DNA of 64,000 bases from Lunularia cruciata (GCA_948567375.1 OX419755.1:43901001-43965000), one strand, 5' to 3'; counted from the stretch's first letter, positions 10,023 to 19,973 are shown. Numbers and translations: made by a program. Notes: generated from the sequence alone by a model not told the origin.

Positions 10023-12390
10023 ATGGACGGAAGTAACTTCAGAAGAAAGCCGAAGAAGCTGACATCGGATCCGATGATGGAGGTACTCAGAAGAGGAGTA
10101 CGCCGGAAAAATTCCAAAGATCATTGTCTTTGGGTTGGAAGACGTAGGGACAACAAAGACCGTTTAACAACCTCTGTACGTGGCAAGAAAGTACATTTCA
10201 AGAAATTGCAGGGGCAGAATAACCTTGATAGTGACCGGGAGTGCACGCATAAGAAAGAAATTCACAGACAAAATCGATTGAAGAATGACTGTGATTTGGG
10301 GCAATATAAAATTGTGACTGCATAGGGGGAACTTGAATCCTTTGAGTAAATTTCCAATTCCTTTGAGTAGTCGTCCTGCAGTAATGCGTGTCCGGAAGCC
10401 CATCAAGAGTGAGATTTTCCGGAACCTTGAGGGAGTTCCGGAAAATCTCTGGAATTTGTTCCGGAGTCTCGTCCAGGAGAAGGTCTTATTTTCCAACAGC
10501 GTAGAACAAGAGAACAAATCATGGCGAAGAAGGTGCCCAACGTGTTGGTGGTGAGAGGTTTTGCAATCCGAGGAGTAGATGTAGTAGCTAGAATCAAAGT
10601 CTTCATTAGACTTTGTATTACATTTTTAGCATGGAACTGGAATTTCAATTTCCCGAGAGTGATGGCAAAGATCGCTGCCAGTAATTGTGAGGAGGGTCCC
10701 AAGGTGGAAGGGAAGAGAGGCAATCCGGCTCGATGGACTGAGTTGGATTGGAAGTTAGTATTGGGGAGAGAAGCAGGAGAGCCGACAAGGATCACCTTCT
10801 ATCGGAAGTGTGATGCTGCAGAGGAGACGGCGGAGATCCGCAACTTGTTTTTTGCTCCAAGAACTACAAATGGTTACAAGGTGGAGTCCTATTGGGACCC
10901 AATCTGAAGAAGTATCATGGGGGCAATGATGGCCATGTTCAAGCCAAAACAAACGACCTATGTGACCATGCAGCAGGCTGTCTTTTTCCATCAAATGTTT
11001 GCAGGAGTTCCAATTAATTGGGCAAGGTGCTTCCATCACTGAACAAGGCAGATGGTGGTGAATTGGCAAATGGGCTCGCCACCGCATTATTTTGCACCAT
11101 TTGCAGCTCACTTCTACCTTGGGCTGAATTTACTATCCAAAGACGAGCGTCATCGTATGGTGTCTTACATGCACCCCAATTTAAGACGGGAAGCAGACGA
11201 TGAGGAGCACCAGTATATGCTGCATCTTTGAGCAAATTACAAGTACTTCACAAGGACGGGACAGTGGAAAATCAAAGACATCAGTCCAAAGACAAAGAAG
11301 GGCATCAAACCCAAAGAAGCCAAGTTGTCTCCCATGCAAAGAAAGACTCGGCGGCTGATGTTGAAGATAGCAAAAGTCATAAGAGAGGCATCATCGAGAT
11401 CGGAGTATGGGGAAGAGACTGAGTTGCAAGAAGAGGACTCGGAAGAAGAGGAGCTCACCTTGAAAAGTGAGGAGTTTGGGAGCGAAAGCGATGGAGAGCC
11501 AAAAGTCCAACAGTCGGTAGTAGTAAGTGAGGCTTGTCAGACGATGATAGCAAACAAGTCAAGAGCAGAAGAGGAAGCAGAGAATCCCGTGGGGCCGAGT
11601 TCAAGAGGCCAAGACAAAGAAAGTGCCGACACAATGAAGATACAACGATCGTGACTTTGGATGAAGGAGCCGATGACAGAGGAGAAGACTCCAAATGAAG
11701 ATGGCAATGAAGAGGAAGGAAACTTTGGCGGGATATCATATTTGACGAAGGTGGTCACACCATTGCTCGAGCTGTTGAAAGAACATTGGAGAGGAATTCC
11801 CCAAGATTGTAGGAAGGGGATGAATGAGTTGCAAGTAGTGAAACATCTGTTGAGTGAAGTGCAAGGGTTGCAAGAGCAACAAGTCCAAAGAAATGAAGAA
11901 ATTGAAGAACTTTGGAGGGAGGAAGGCTTGAGAAAGAAAACGCTGACCCTGCTACAAGGAAGCTGCGCAGAGAAGGAGAAGGAATTGCGGAGGCAAGCCG
12001 GAGAATTGAAGGAGCAAGCAATGTGGCTGAGCAAAATGAAGGAGGAAGTGAGTGATGTGCGCATCAAGAATGTTCATTTGAAGGCGATGAACATCGTGAT
12101 GGAGCAGGAGTTGGATAGCTTGAAGAAGAGTGCCGCAACAAAAGATCAAGCATGGCAGAGAGAGCTGGCGTCCAGGCAAGAAGAAGAAGAGCGATTACAA
12201 GAACTTGTCAAGAGCGCGGAACAGCAGGGCATGCAGTATGCAGAGGAGAAGAAGATGCTCACTGCAGAATATGAAGACGAGTTGAGGAACTATCGTGAGG
12301 AGTTGAAGGTAGAACGCTCTCAAGGATATGAATCGGAATCAGTAGGAGAAGTTGCAGGGAAATTAAGAGCGATCTTAAGCACGGAGGCTG
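10023..12390 (+). pseudogene. LTR ORF-alpha and ORF-beta in the 3' LTR (broken copy)
   Basis: ORF-alpha (10023 on) starts MDGSNFRRKPKKLTSDPMM; a small deletion near 10222 shifts its end. ORF-beta is seen as FPIPLSSRPAVMRV, MAKKVPNVLVVRGFAIRGVD (10521-10907), a stop, VFFHQMF, a TGA in the HH-TRQMVV segment that is also present in the 47058 copy, PPHYFAPFAAHFYLGLNLL, MHPNLRREADDEE, an acidic Ser/Glu tract (11400-11660), and a long heptad-like region (11661-12413) with ELQVVKHLLSEV, ELWREEGLRKK and EKEKELRRQAGELKEQ that should form a coiled coil. I know no named family for it. The tail after ILSTEA is lost at the junction with family D. Confidence 0.7.
10411..10449. repeat. Perfect 15-bp inverted repeat made by a local templated insertion
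   Basis: GAGATTTTCCGGAAC (10411-10425) and its exact reverse complement (10435-10449) flank a 9-base loop. The other B2 copies (3941-3965, 47541-47565) have only the left arm. The extra bases therefore arose in this copy, most simply by copying the left arm in reverse during reverse transcription or repair. Confidence 0.85.
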
Positions 12391-13578
12391 ACTTCCATTG
12401 CCATGACTGCTAGGCAAGTCTCTCTACATTATGTGGCACACTTGGCCTATCGGTATCCGGAATTATTACCAATGTCAGCAATCAGAGGTTACTAGAAGGC
12501 CCTACCAATAGACATTTCCTTATTGGGGGCGCATGACCTAGAGAGATATAGGCCTATTCACTTGGTGATTTCATGATGGCCATGTCAAGGACATACACGT
12601 GCAAGCCACGGTTTGGGTCTTCAGGATCCTCGTTTTGGTGTGTTTTGGGAGATGCTACAGATACTACGACATCTCCAGGTTCATCAGTCTGTTTCTCCAA
12701 CTTACCTTTTGGAGAATTTACCTTTGATGGGTGATTCTTGCACCAAAGTGGTGGCAAGTATACATCAAGTCCATTCTTGGATGGGACCTACTGTATTGTT
12801 AGATGCAGCCAGAGTGGGATCACGGGCTCATCGTCTTCATCTTTGGTGGACGAACCTCTTACCCAGAGAGGTTTTACAGCATGCTTATCATGGGATTCAG
12901 CGACTTGACCACATCTTTATTGATGACATCTTGGATGTTGGGCATCAGTCTCAAACGGTAGTAGTGGCTTATAGGTCACCTATAGTAGTGGTGAACCTAG
13001 CAGGATAGCCTAGAGCTGCATTTCCCACACTCATGAGAAGCTCTCATACTTTTTGAGAAGGAGGACCTGGACTTGTTTGGGACTCACAGTTACAGCAGTT
13101 GGTGGAGCCCAACGCTGATGCAAGAGAGCGGGTGATGGGTTTTCACACCGGTATTACCGCTGTTCCAGCAATGTCAGAGGCATCCAAGCGTCAAGTGTTA
13201 GGGAAGGCTATGGACCTAAACTGTTTGACCTGGATTGTGAGCATTAGCTTGGTAGAGCAGCGTAGGATGCGCTTGATAGGCATCACCACTCGGACACTTG
13301 TGAGCCCTATGCCTATCGAGACAATTCAGGCACATGCTGGGGGTGATGGATCGAGTGGACATGGTATTCTTGGGACACATCCAGTAGCTACTAGGGAGAG
13401 TGGTCTACTTGGAGTCCATCCAGGTGAGCGTGGGCTACTTGGATTACACCCTTGGTCCACATGGGATGCAGCTAAAGGACGTGTGGAGCTTGCAGGCAGA
13501 GTGGAGGGAGTTTTTCACACAAAGGTTGGGACCTCTAGTGGTCGAGAGCATGACACTATTGCTCCCAAGGGCTCAATG
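12391..13578 (+). pseudogene. Cytosine-C5 DNA methyltransferase-like domain inside gypsy family D
   Basis: The frame (codon 1 at 12391) shows ARQVSLHYVAHLAYRYPELLP, then WPCQGH at codons 63-68, which fits motif IV with the catalytic Cys of the Pro-Cys pair; LGLQDPRFGVF; YLLENLP (108-109 Glu-Asn), fitting motif VI (ENV); LDAARVGSRAHRLHLWWTNL (from codon 137), fitting motif VIII; and EPNADARERVMGF (from 239) followed by LGKAMDLNCLTWIV, fitting the C-terminal motifs IX-X. This order IV-VI-VIII-IX-X is that of DNMT1/DNMT3 enzymes, not the permuted DRM type. Motif I (AdoMet binding) should lie just upstream and is lost at 12390. Stops at 12493, 12574, near 13006, 13054 and 13579 kill the copy. The family assignment rests on motifs read by eye. 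Confidence 0.65.
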
Positions 13579-14406
13579 TAGCAGCCAATTAGTACATCTT
13601 CCACTCCTACTACAGTTATAGAGGATACTTGGGAGCCGGATCTTGGACCCAAGCTTACTGGAGAGGAAAGACCGAGGGTTTGGAGGTTCTTGAGGAGCCA
13701 CACGAGTTGTTTTGCCTTCAATATGAAGGATTTGGGTGCTCTAAAAAGACTTGGTATATAGATTGAGCTGACTAGCAATACACCAATTTTCCGACATCCT
13801 TATTGATATAGTGAGATGGAGAGGACATTGATTTGGAGCCAGAGTAGTGACCTTTTTGAGGTTGGTTTGGTGGAGATTTCACATGGAGAGTATGCATCAG
13901 CGACAGTGATGCCAGCCAAGAATGATATGCATGGCAACTACACATATAGGCGGATGTGTGGAGATTACCGTCCTATCAACCAACGGACCAAGGCTGATTG
14001 GTATGCCATGCCTACACTGGAGGAGATTTTTGATGCGATTGGGCATGCAAAGGTCTTCAGTACTTTGGATCTCAGAGCGGGGTACCATCAGTTGCCGATC
14101 AAGGAGGAGGATAAGTCCAAGATAGCATTTAGGGCTATTGATCCTCACGGCATGTGTTATATAAGTGGAGGTTCTTACCTTTTGGGTTGAAGAACGCTCC
14201 TGCTGAGTTCTAGAGGGTTACGGATAGGATCCTAGCTGGATTGGATTTTGCTCAGTGTTATATTGATGACATTTTGGTCTAATGCACTACTGTGGAGGAG
14301 CATGAGAGACAATTGTTGGAGGTGTTTGAGAGGTTGAGATCTCATGGACTCAAATTACATCCTAGGAAGTGTAGGTTCTTCCATGAGCAGGTTGAGTATT
14401 TGGGTC
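13579..14406 (+). pseudogene. Family D reverse transcriptase (broken, truncated)
   Basis: Directly downstream of the methyltransferase-like domain and in its frame: LGPKLTGEERPRVWRFL (a gypsy pre-RT segment), MCGDYRPINQRTKADWYAMP, STLDLRAGYHQLPI with the first catalytic Asp (near 14067), then after a one-base shift near 14165 FGLKNAPAEF and CYIDDILV (near 14253-14276), LRSHGLKLHPRKCRFFHEQVEYLG. The YIDD form and the sequence differ from the FIDDF of families B and C, so this is a separate gypsy lineage. It stops at VEYLG where the C2 LTR begins. RNase H and integrase are not seen. Confidence 0.8.
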
Positions 14407-15097
14407 TGTGAGCCGGCCTGTCTCTCACTCAGGATGAACCTCTGATTGCTATTATGGTAGCACACCATGGACTAAGAAGGCAAGGAACCCAAACTCCATC
14501 ATACTCCTCCAAGGCTAACACTCCAAGAATTAAGACATTGCTCACTAGAGACCTCAATGAGAGAGAGATAGTTGCAAAATGAAAGGATGATGAGTACCTC
14601 CTCACCCCTTGTTTATATACTTGTGAAATAGTTACGTACCAAAGTTACTAATTACCGTAGTAACTCAAGTTACTAGACTAAAAGTCAAGTAAAGTCAAAA
14701 AGTAGAAAGGAATATCCATTCACATGGGCATATTCTCCTAAGCATGTAGTCTTATCTTTACCCAACCACTAAGTCAAGGATTCCTTCACATGGGCTATCC
14801 TTGGACTAAAGAAGAATCCAAAACAAAAAGGCTTGCGGGCCCAAGAGTTCTCAACTCTTTCCTCAAAGCCAAACACCTAGGAATAATACCAAGTCAACAC
14901 ACTAAAATCCAAAATAGTGGTGCTCATCTTTTCTACTTCCTCTAAAGTAAAGTCCCCTCTATCTTAGCTATGACTAACTTTAGCTAACCATGACTAATAT
15001 AGAACCATCCTTTATCTCTAGAAATAATATCTCTTAAGTACTTGTAATACCAAGCTAAATATCACAATACCACACACATGCACAAATGGGTGTTACA
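14407..15097 (-). repeat. C2 3' LTR (691 bp)
   Basis: On the minus strand runs TGTAACACCC...GGCTCACA. A TATA-like box on the minus strand lies at about 14612-14620 (GTATATAAA). Compared by eye with 21540-22229, about 12 differences fall in the first ~190 bp of the plus-strand coordinates (R-U5 side) and only about 3 in the other ~500 bp (U3). Confidence 0.9.
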
Positions 15098-15110
15098 TTT
15101 ACCCCCGGAC
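15098..15110 (-). other. C2 polypurine tract
   Basis: On the minus strand GTCCGGGGGTAAA directly precedes the TGTAACACCC start of the 3' LTR, as expected for the plus-strand primer. The C3 copy has a worn equivalent just before 42608. Confidence 0.7.
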
Positions 15111-15139
15111 TAAGTTTTCACTTTGTCCTCAAAGTGAAG

Positions 15140-16570
15140 GTCTCTCTACCTTCTATGGTACATCTTCACCTTATCATGGTTAATCCTATCAAAGTGTCTT
15201 CCTCCCAACTCCTTGAGATCATAGGTGTAATTGCCCCACACCTTCTCCACTATGAAAGGTCCAAAGTACTTAGGCAAAAACTTCTTTTGCACTCTCTTGA
15301 ATCAAATGGAATCAAACAACATTACCCAATCACCTTCCTTGAAAGGCTCCACCTTCTTCTTGCCTTGCCTCTTGTCACAGCTCGCCTTTTGTTTCCTTTG
15401 GGCTTGCTCCACTCAAACCATAGCAATTGCTCTTGCCCATTCCAACTCCATGAGTTGATCCTTCCTTGACTTCTCTGCATCACCTCCTTGTGCTTTCTTC
15501 AATCTCCTATGAATGCTTTGGAGGGTAGGAAGATCAAAGTGAATAGGTAAGGTAGACTCAATACCATACACCAATTGAAATGGAGAATATCCGGTGGAAG
15601 TCTTCATGGTTGTCCTCTACTTCCACAAAACTACATGAATCCTCTTGTCCCAATGATGTTTAGCCCCCTCCATTTCTGCATCTTTGGCCAACATCATGCA
15701 CAAGGTCTGATTGGTTCTCTTTGCCAAGCCATTGGAATTTGGCTTATAGGATGTAGTTACTCTATGTGTGATAGAGAAATGTCGTAGCATGGCTGTAGTA
15801 ATGCTTCCTGTAAACTCTCCTCCTCTATCAGAAACCAACTCCAAAGGGCATCCAAACCTAGTGATAATGCGTTCATAAAGAAATCTACCCACTTCATCTT
15901 CATTCTTGTCCCTCAATGGTCTAGCCTCAACCCACTTGGTAAGGTAATCAGTAACTACCACAATGTACCAATTGTTCCTTGGGGTTCTATTGAGAGGACC
16001 TACAAAATCAATTCCCCACTTCTCAAAAGGTCCTAGCAATGGAATTGATCTAAGTGGTGGAGTGGATGTAGACTTTCTAGCAAAAGCTTGACAAACATGA
16101 CAAGTTTTGCAATAATCAAGACAATCCTTGAAAATCCCTCTCCAATGGTAACCTGCATCTAGAATCTTGAAAGCAGTCACCTTTCATGCAAAGTGTCCTC
16201 CACATACTAAACCTTCATGAAACTCCTTTATGAGTAGGATAGACTCTTCCTTACCCATTGCTCTTTGAAGTAGACCATATGCTCCTTGGTGAAAAAGAAT
16301 ATCCTCCACCATTGTGTAAGGTCTAGATCTTGCTGCAAGGGCCTTCCTCTCCCTAGCATGCATCCCTTCTGGATAGTTACCTCTTGTCACAAAATCCACA
16401 ATCTCCTTGTACTCCATTGGAACCTCTTGAGTGAATGAGATTTTCATGAGCTCCTCATCCGGGAAGGAATCATCCACTTGCTCATCTCCATCATGATCAT
16501 AGGCTCTAGATAACAAATCAGCATTTGCATGTTTCTTTCTTGGCTTATCCTCAATGGTGTAGTCATACTC
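15140..16570 (-). pseudogene. C2 integrase
   Basis: Minus strand from about 16570: debranched RNase H end (NADLLSRAYDHDGDEQ), then GGHFA, a TGA, YHWRGIFKDCLDYCKTCHVCQ (zinc-binding Cys pair), WGIDFVGPLN (first Asp), TRFGCPLELVSDRGGEF (second Asp), and YKPNSNGLAKRTNQ. In the last motif the position of the third catalytic acid (normally Glu before Arg) is Lys, so this copy would not be active even without its stops. The tail (SRKDQLMELEWARAIA, PFKEGDWVMLFD) is a gypsy integrase C-terminus with no chromodomain. Stops occur near 16181, 15614 and 15412. Same gene as the fragment at 41507-42607. Confidence 0.88.
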
Positions 16571-17117
16571 AGACAAGAGTAGTCATCCACCTTGCTAGTC
16601 TCCCTTCAACATTAGGCTTGTTGAAGATGTACTTCAAAGCCTTGTGATCCGTGACAATGGTGGCTTTCCCTCCAATCAAGTAGTGTCTAAACTTCTTGAG
16701 ACCAAAGATCATTGCCAACCCTTCTCTCTCTGTGACAGAGTAGTTCTTCTCTGCTGAAACCATCTGCCTACTAGCATAAGCTATTGGATGATCATGCCTA
16801 TCTTGGTCTAATTGACTAAGAGTGCATCCTATAGCTACATTAGAAGCATCAGTGTAGAGGATGAAAGGTTTACTCCAATCAGGTTTAGCAAGAATTGGAG
16901 CTACAACAAGGGATTGCTTGAGTTACTCAAAAGCTTTGAGAGCCTCCTTGTCTTCCAAAATCACCATGTAATCTACACCCTTCTTCATGTAGATGGTCAA
17001 TGCATAAGCCTTGTTGGAAAATGAGAAGATGAACCTCCTATAGTACCCAACCATCCCCAAGAATTGGCGTAACTTTGTCAAGCTTGAAGGGAATGGAAGG
17101 TATGAGATTTTCCTCAC
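16571..17117 (-). pseudogene. C2 RT connection and RNase H
   Basis: Minus strand: LRQFLGMVGYYRRFIFSFSNKA (17060-17117 region) is the gypsy connection after RT; a stop near 16922 separates it from RNase H, whose TDASNVAIG motif lies near 16835-16860 and whose later part reads SAEKNYSVTEREGLAMIFGLKKFRHYL and VTDHKALKYIF. ARWM marks the start of the link to integrase. Reading is broken by stops but the order is continuous with RT at 17121-18347. Confidence 0.8.
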
Positions 17118-17120
17118 CTT

Positions 17121-18347
17121 CTAAGGATCAACTACTATTCCATCCTTGGAGATGATGTGCACCAAAAGTAGACCTTCTTTACATCCAAAAATGCACTTCT
17201 CTGGGTTGAGTGATGCATTTGCTTCATCCAAGCGTTGCAAGACTTTGATTAGGTGCTCAAAGTGCTCCTCCTTGCTCCCATAGACACAAAAGTCATCAAT
17301 GAAGTCTCTCACAAATTTCCCAATGAAAGGTTCAAATACCTTGTTCATGAACCATTGGAATGTGGCTGGAGCATTGCAAAGCCCAAAAGGCATGACCTTG
17401 AAAGCGTAAGTTCCCCAAGGTGTGGTGAATGTGGTGAGTTGTTGATGCTCTGGTGCAATCTTGATTTGGTTGTATCCACTATAACCATCTCCAAAACTGT
17501 ACCTCTCATGACCTGCAACCTCCTCCAAGATCTCATCAATGAATGGCAATGGGTAGTAGTCCTTCTTGGTAACAACATTAAGCTTCTTGTAATCCACACA
17601 TACCCAAAGCTTACCATTCTTTTTCTTCACAATGACAATTGGAGATACCCATTCTGAATTCTCCACCTCAAAGATAAATCCAGCCTCCTTGAGCTTATCA
17701 ATCTCCTCTTTCACAACCAAAGATATTGGTGGGCTAATGCGACGTTGCTTTTGGCGGATTGGTCTTGCATGCAACTCCACCTCTATCTTGTGCTCCTCCA
17801 AGGTGACTTCCTTCAAATCCTTGTAACTAAAAGCAAACACATGGATGAACTTGCGGAAAATCTCCTCAAATCTCACCTTCTCCTCCTTGGTAACATTTGG
17901 GCCATACTTGAGGGTAGCTAACCTTCTCTCTACCTCCTCAAGTGTCAATGGTGATTTGTCTGGGTCCTTCAAAACCTGTGGCTTAGGTGCAAAATCCATA
18001 GCACACAAAGGATACACATCTGAATCAGATTCAGATTCATCCTCCTCCGTGGAAGTCTCTTCCTCCATGCTTGTGTCCACACTTGAAGCTCCTTCTTCAG
18101 AATCTGATTCCCAATAATCAGAAGATGGTGTATCTGAATGTGAAGTGTTGGTGGTGTAAGTCACAAGAACAGTGACTCTATGGTTTGATGGCCCAATCCT
18201 CAAGTACCCTTTGTGCCATCGATCAATTGTGCGTGCTGCTCTCAACCATGGCCTCCCAAGAAGTAAATCATAGCTTGAATCCTTCAAGACTTGGAAAGTC
18301 ATGAGATTGTGAACTCCCATAACTGAAACTACCACCTTATCCATCAC
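17121..18347 (-). pseudogene. C2 protease end, acidic linker and reverse transcriptase
   Basis: An uninterrupted 408-codon stretch. Residues 1-60 finish the protease (SSYDLLLGRPWLRAAR, the conserved flap-end motif); 85-110 are a Ser/Glu/Asp-rich linker; RT follows with VDYKKLNVVTKKDYYPLPFID (251-270), FGDGYSGYNQ (first catalytic Asp, ~287), VMPFGLCNAPATFQ (318-330) and FIDDF (349-353). This is the longest intact pol piece of family C. A TGA at 18357 separates it from the upstream protease part, and one codon change or read-through would join them; the break may be recent. It would copy element RNA into DNA in virus-like particles. Confidence 0.88.
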
Positions 18348-18356
18348 TCCTACTGG

Positions 18357-19238
18357 TCAAACTTGTTGCTTGTTTGCCATGCTCACCACAAATGTTGAAG
18401 GTCTTGAGGGTATCAAACCCAACTTCTTCATCAACCTTTCTGACATGGCATTCACTGCTGATCCTCCATCAACCAATGCATCCTTGATGTTGTGACCATT
18501 CACTCTCACATCAATCTTGGAGGCATATTCACAAGCCTCCCATGGTGCTGGCTTGGCATCCACCACCCCCATTGATATTGGAACTTTTGCCTTCTTCTTC
18601 TTCTTGCTCCTTGTAGAACTCAAACCACCTCTAAGCTCCTTTTTCAAGGTAGGGTTCAAAGCAATCAATTGGCACACTATGATGTTAGCCTTGTGACTAC
18701 CAACATCCTCCAACACATTGTAGTTCCATTGTTGCTTTGAAATCAAGAAATCCTCCATCCCCAACTTCTTCCTTGGAGTCTTTGTTGTTGATGGTGTTGA
18801 GGTGCGAGTGCTCCTAGTAGACATAGGAGTATCCTTGCTTGGAGTAAATCCTTGAGAAGAGTGAACATCCTCTACAAAACGAGCTCTCTTCTTCTCTTGT
18901 GCCAAAAGCTCCAAATTAAGACCCTTGGAGTTTGAGCACTCTCTTTTCTCATACTTGCTCTCAACCACATCTATGGATGCCATCCCCTTACCTTTGTTGG
19001 GATTAGGAGCCACTTGGGTTTCACTACCTCACTCTTTCCCTCTATTGGCTCCCTCATAACCCCTTCCTCCATGGTAAGTGGAATTTGGGCAATTCCTTTG
19101 GATATGGCCTCTTCCTCCACAACCAAAACAATTTCTATCATTGAAATTATTGGCTGGTTGGCCTCCTCTATATGGATAGTTTTTATAACTCCTAGGCCCT
19201 CTCCCTACATTCTGATCCACCTCTCTCTTCTCCCATAG
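18357..19238 (-). pseudogene. C2 gag C-terminal zinc knuckle and protease
   Basis: The minus strand first shows a CCHC zinc knuckle CFGCGGRGHIQRNCP (19130-19087), the RNA-binding end of gag, then TAG near 19028. From 19013 a 218-codon stretch carries a linker with a KKKKK run and then protease: INGHNIKDALVDGGSAVNA-type active site (Asp in VDGGS) near residue 185 and SRPSTFVVSMANKQQV. Aspartic proteases of plant gypsy elements often have DGGS in place of DSGA. The protein would mature gag-pol. Matching but worn copies lie at 2199-3020 and 45560-46321. Confidence 0.82.
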
Positions 19239-19973
19239 TTACACCACATTGATCTTGAGATCCGCAAGTTGTTCTGTGATGGTTTGGAGTGGATCTTTTG
19301 GTGGAGGTGCAAGAATTGGAGCAACTACTACTTGTGGTGCAACCCTTGTCACCAAAGTATCAGAAGTTCCACCATACTTGTAGCCTTGAGGAGGATGCAC
19401 AACGTCCTTCACCACCAAATCACTCTCATCCCCTTCCAAACTCTCCTCCATACAAATTACGATCTTGATAGCTTCAACCTTGGAAGAAGGTTTCTCATAT
19501 CTCACCTTGCTTCTAATTTGTGGTCTCAACCCTCCCACAAAATTCTTGGTGAGCATGGCCCCTATGCCAATCATTGTAGTCTCCACATCATCCCCACCCT
19601 TCCTCAACACTATGTGAAATCTGGACTCTAACTTTTCCACTCTTTCCACATAGACTCTCACTTTCTCTCCATCTCCTTGCTTGAGAAATGTAACCTCACT
19701 CATCAATCTCTCATATTTCTCATCAGGAAGAAAGTTCTCAATGAGTGCTGAAGTCAAAGTCTCCCAAGACTCCTCTTCCCTATCTCTCCTCTCTCTCTTT
19801 TGGTATTCTGACTCATACCATGTAAGTGCTACATCCTCAAAGAAATCTGGTAATAATGAGGCCCACTCATTCTTCCTCCTCTCATTGTTTCCTATGCAAG
19901 CTCTCTTGAAGTCTCTCACAAAGGCCTCTATATCTTCTCCATCTTTGCCAAAGAAAACCGGAAGTTTCCCCAT
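19239..19973 (-). CDS. gag: C2 gag (capsid, retrotransposon gag domain)
   Basis: A 244-codon open frame starting MGKLPVFFGKDGEDIEAFV. The segment WASLLPDFFEDVALTWYESE through SALIENFLPDEKYERLMSEVTFLKQ fits the Retrotrans_gag core (TWYE then NFLP). The end (KDPLQTITEQLADLKINVV) runs to a TAA near 19239, after which the zinc knuckle continues in the same direction. Gag forms the particle that packages element RNA. It is one of few intact genes of the window. The start codon is preceded by the leader and by the separate zinc-knuckle frame at 20243-20840. Confidence 0.8.
   Translation of the reverse strand: MGKLPVFFGKDGEDIEAFVRDFKRACIGNNERRKNEWASLLPDFFEDVALTWYESEYQKRERRDREEESWETLTSALIENFLPDEKYERLMSEVTFLKQGDGEKVRVYVERVEKLESRFHIVLRKGGDDVETTMIGIGAMLTKNFVGGLRPQIRSKVRYEKPSSKVEAIKIVICMEESLEGDESDLVVKDVVHPPQGYKYGGTSDTLVTRVAPQVVVAPILAPPPKDPLQTITEQLADLKINVV

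Larger units (their letters stand above)
3452..12390 (+). mobile_element. Family B2 Athila/Tat-like gypsy element with coding LTRs, internally deleted
   Basis: Order on the plus strand: 5' LTR fragment (3452-4638) fused to the second half of protease, then RT, RNase H, integrase (split by a solo LTR at 7656-9557), polypurine tract, and a 3' LTR fragment (9939-12390). Both LTR fragments start TGTGGTACCCACATTTTTT and carry the same two U3 reading frames. PBS, gag and the protease active site are absent because a deletion joined the LTR frame to protease. The RT has FIDDF, and the related LTR at 35464 is followed by a tRNA-Asp type PBS, both typical of the Athila/Tat side of gypsy. It sits inside family C1; its right end is cut at 12390, so no target duplication can be read. 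Confidence 0.8.
9939..12390 (+). repeat. 3' LTR fragment of B2 element (U3 with reading frames)
   Basis: Begins TGTGGTACCCAC right after the polypurine tract and matches the 5' fragment (3452-4638) and the solo LTR from 47058 on. It covers about 2.45 kb of the ~3.7-kb LTR and breaks off after the codons for ILSTEA, at 12390, where family D sequence starts. The promoter, R and U5 parts are therefore missing here as well. A stretch near 10426-10470 differs from all other copies because of a local insertion that forms a hairpin. Confidence 0.85.
12391..14406 (+). mobile_element. Family D gypsy fragment: DNA methyltransferase-like domain joined to RT
   Basis: One plus-strand frame runs from 12391 to at least 14165 with in-frame stops but no frameshift, then RT continues in another frame to the C2 LTR at 14407. 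The first 300 codons look like a cytosine-C5 methyltransferase, the last 250 are gypsy RT. Both ends are cut: the left end joins the B2 3' LTR in mid-gene, and the right end is the edge of C2. No LTR, PBS, gag, protease or integrase of this family can be recognised beside it. Confidence 0.75.

Noticed and set aside
11537-12067. 176-codon minus-strand frame rich in Ser and Leu
   Set aside because: Antisense to the coiled-coil part of ORF-beta; heptad-rich coding often leaves open antisense frames.
9939-12390. Reading ORF-beta as an env-like gene between integrase and 3' LTR, as in Athila
   Set aside because: The polypurine tract and the TGTGGTACCC edge come before the ORF, and the ORF is inside a solo LTR with target duplications; it also shows no signal peptide or membrane segment.
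15086-15469. 127-codon plus-strand frame
   Set aside because: It lies antisense to C2 integrase tail; the minus strand explains the sequence.
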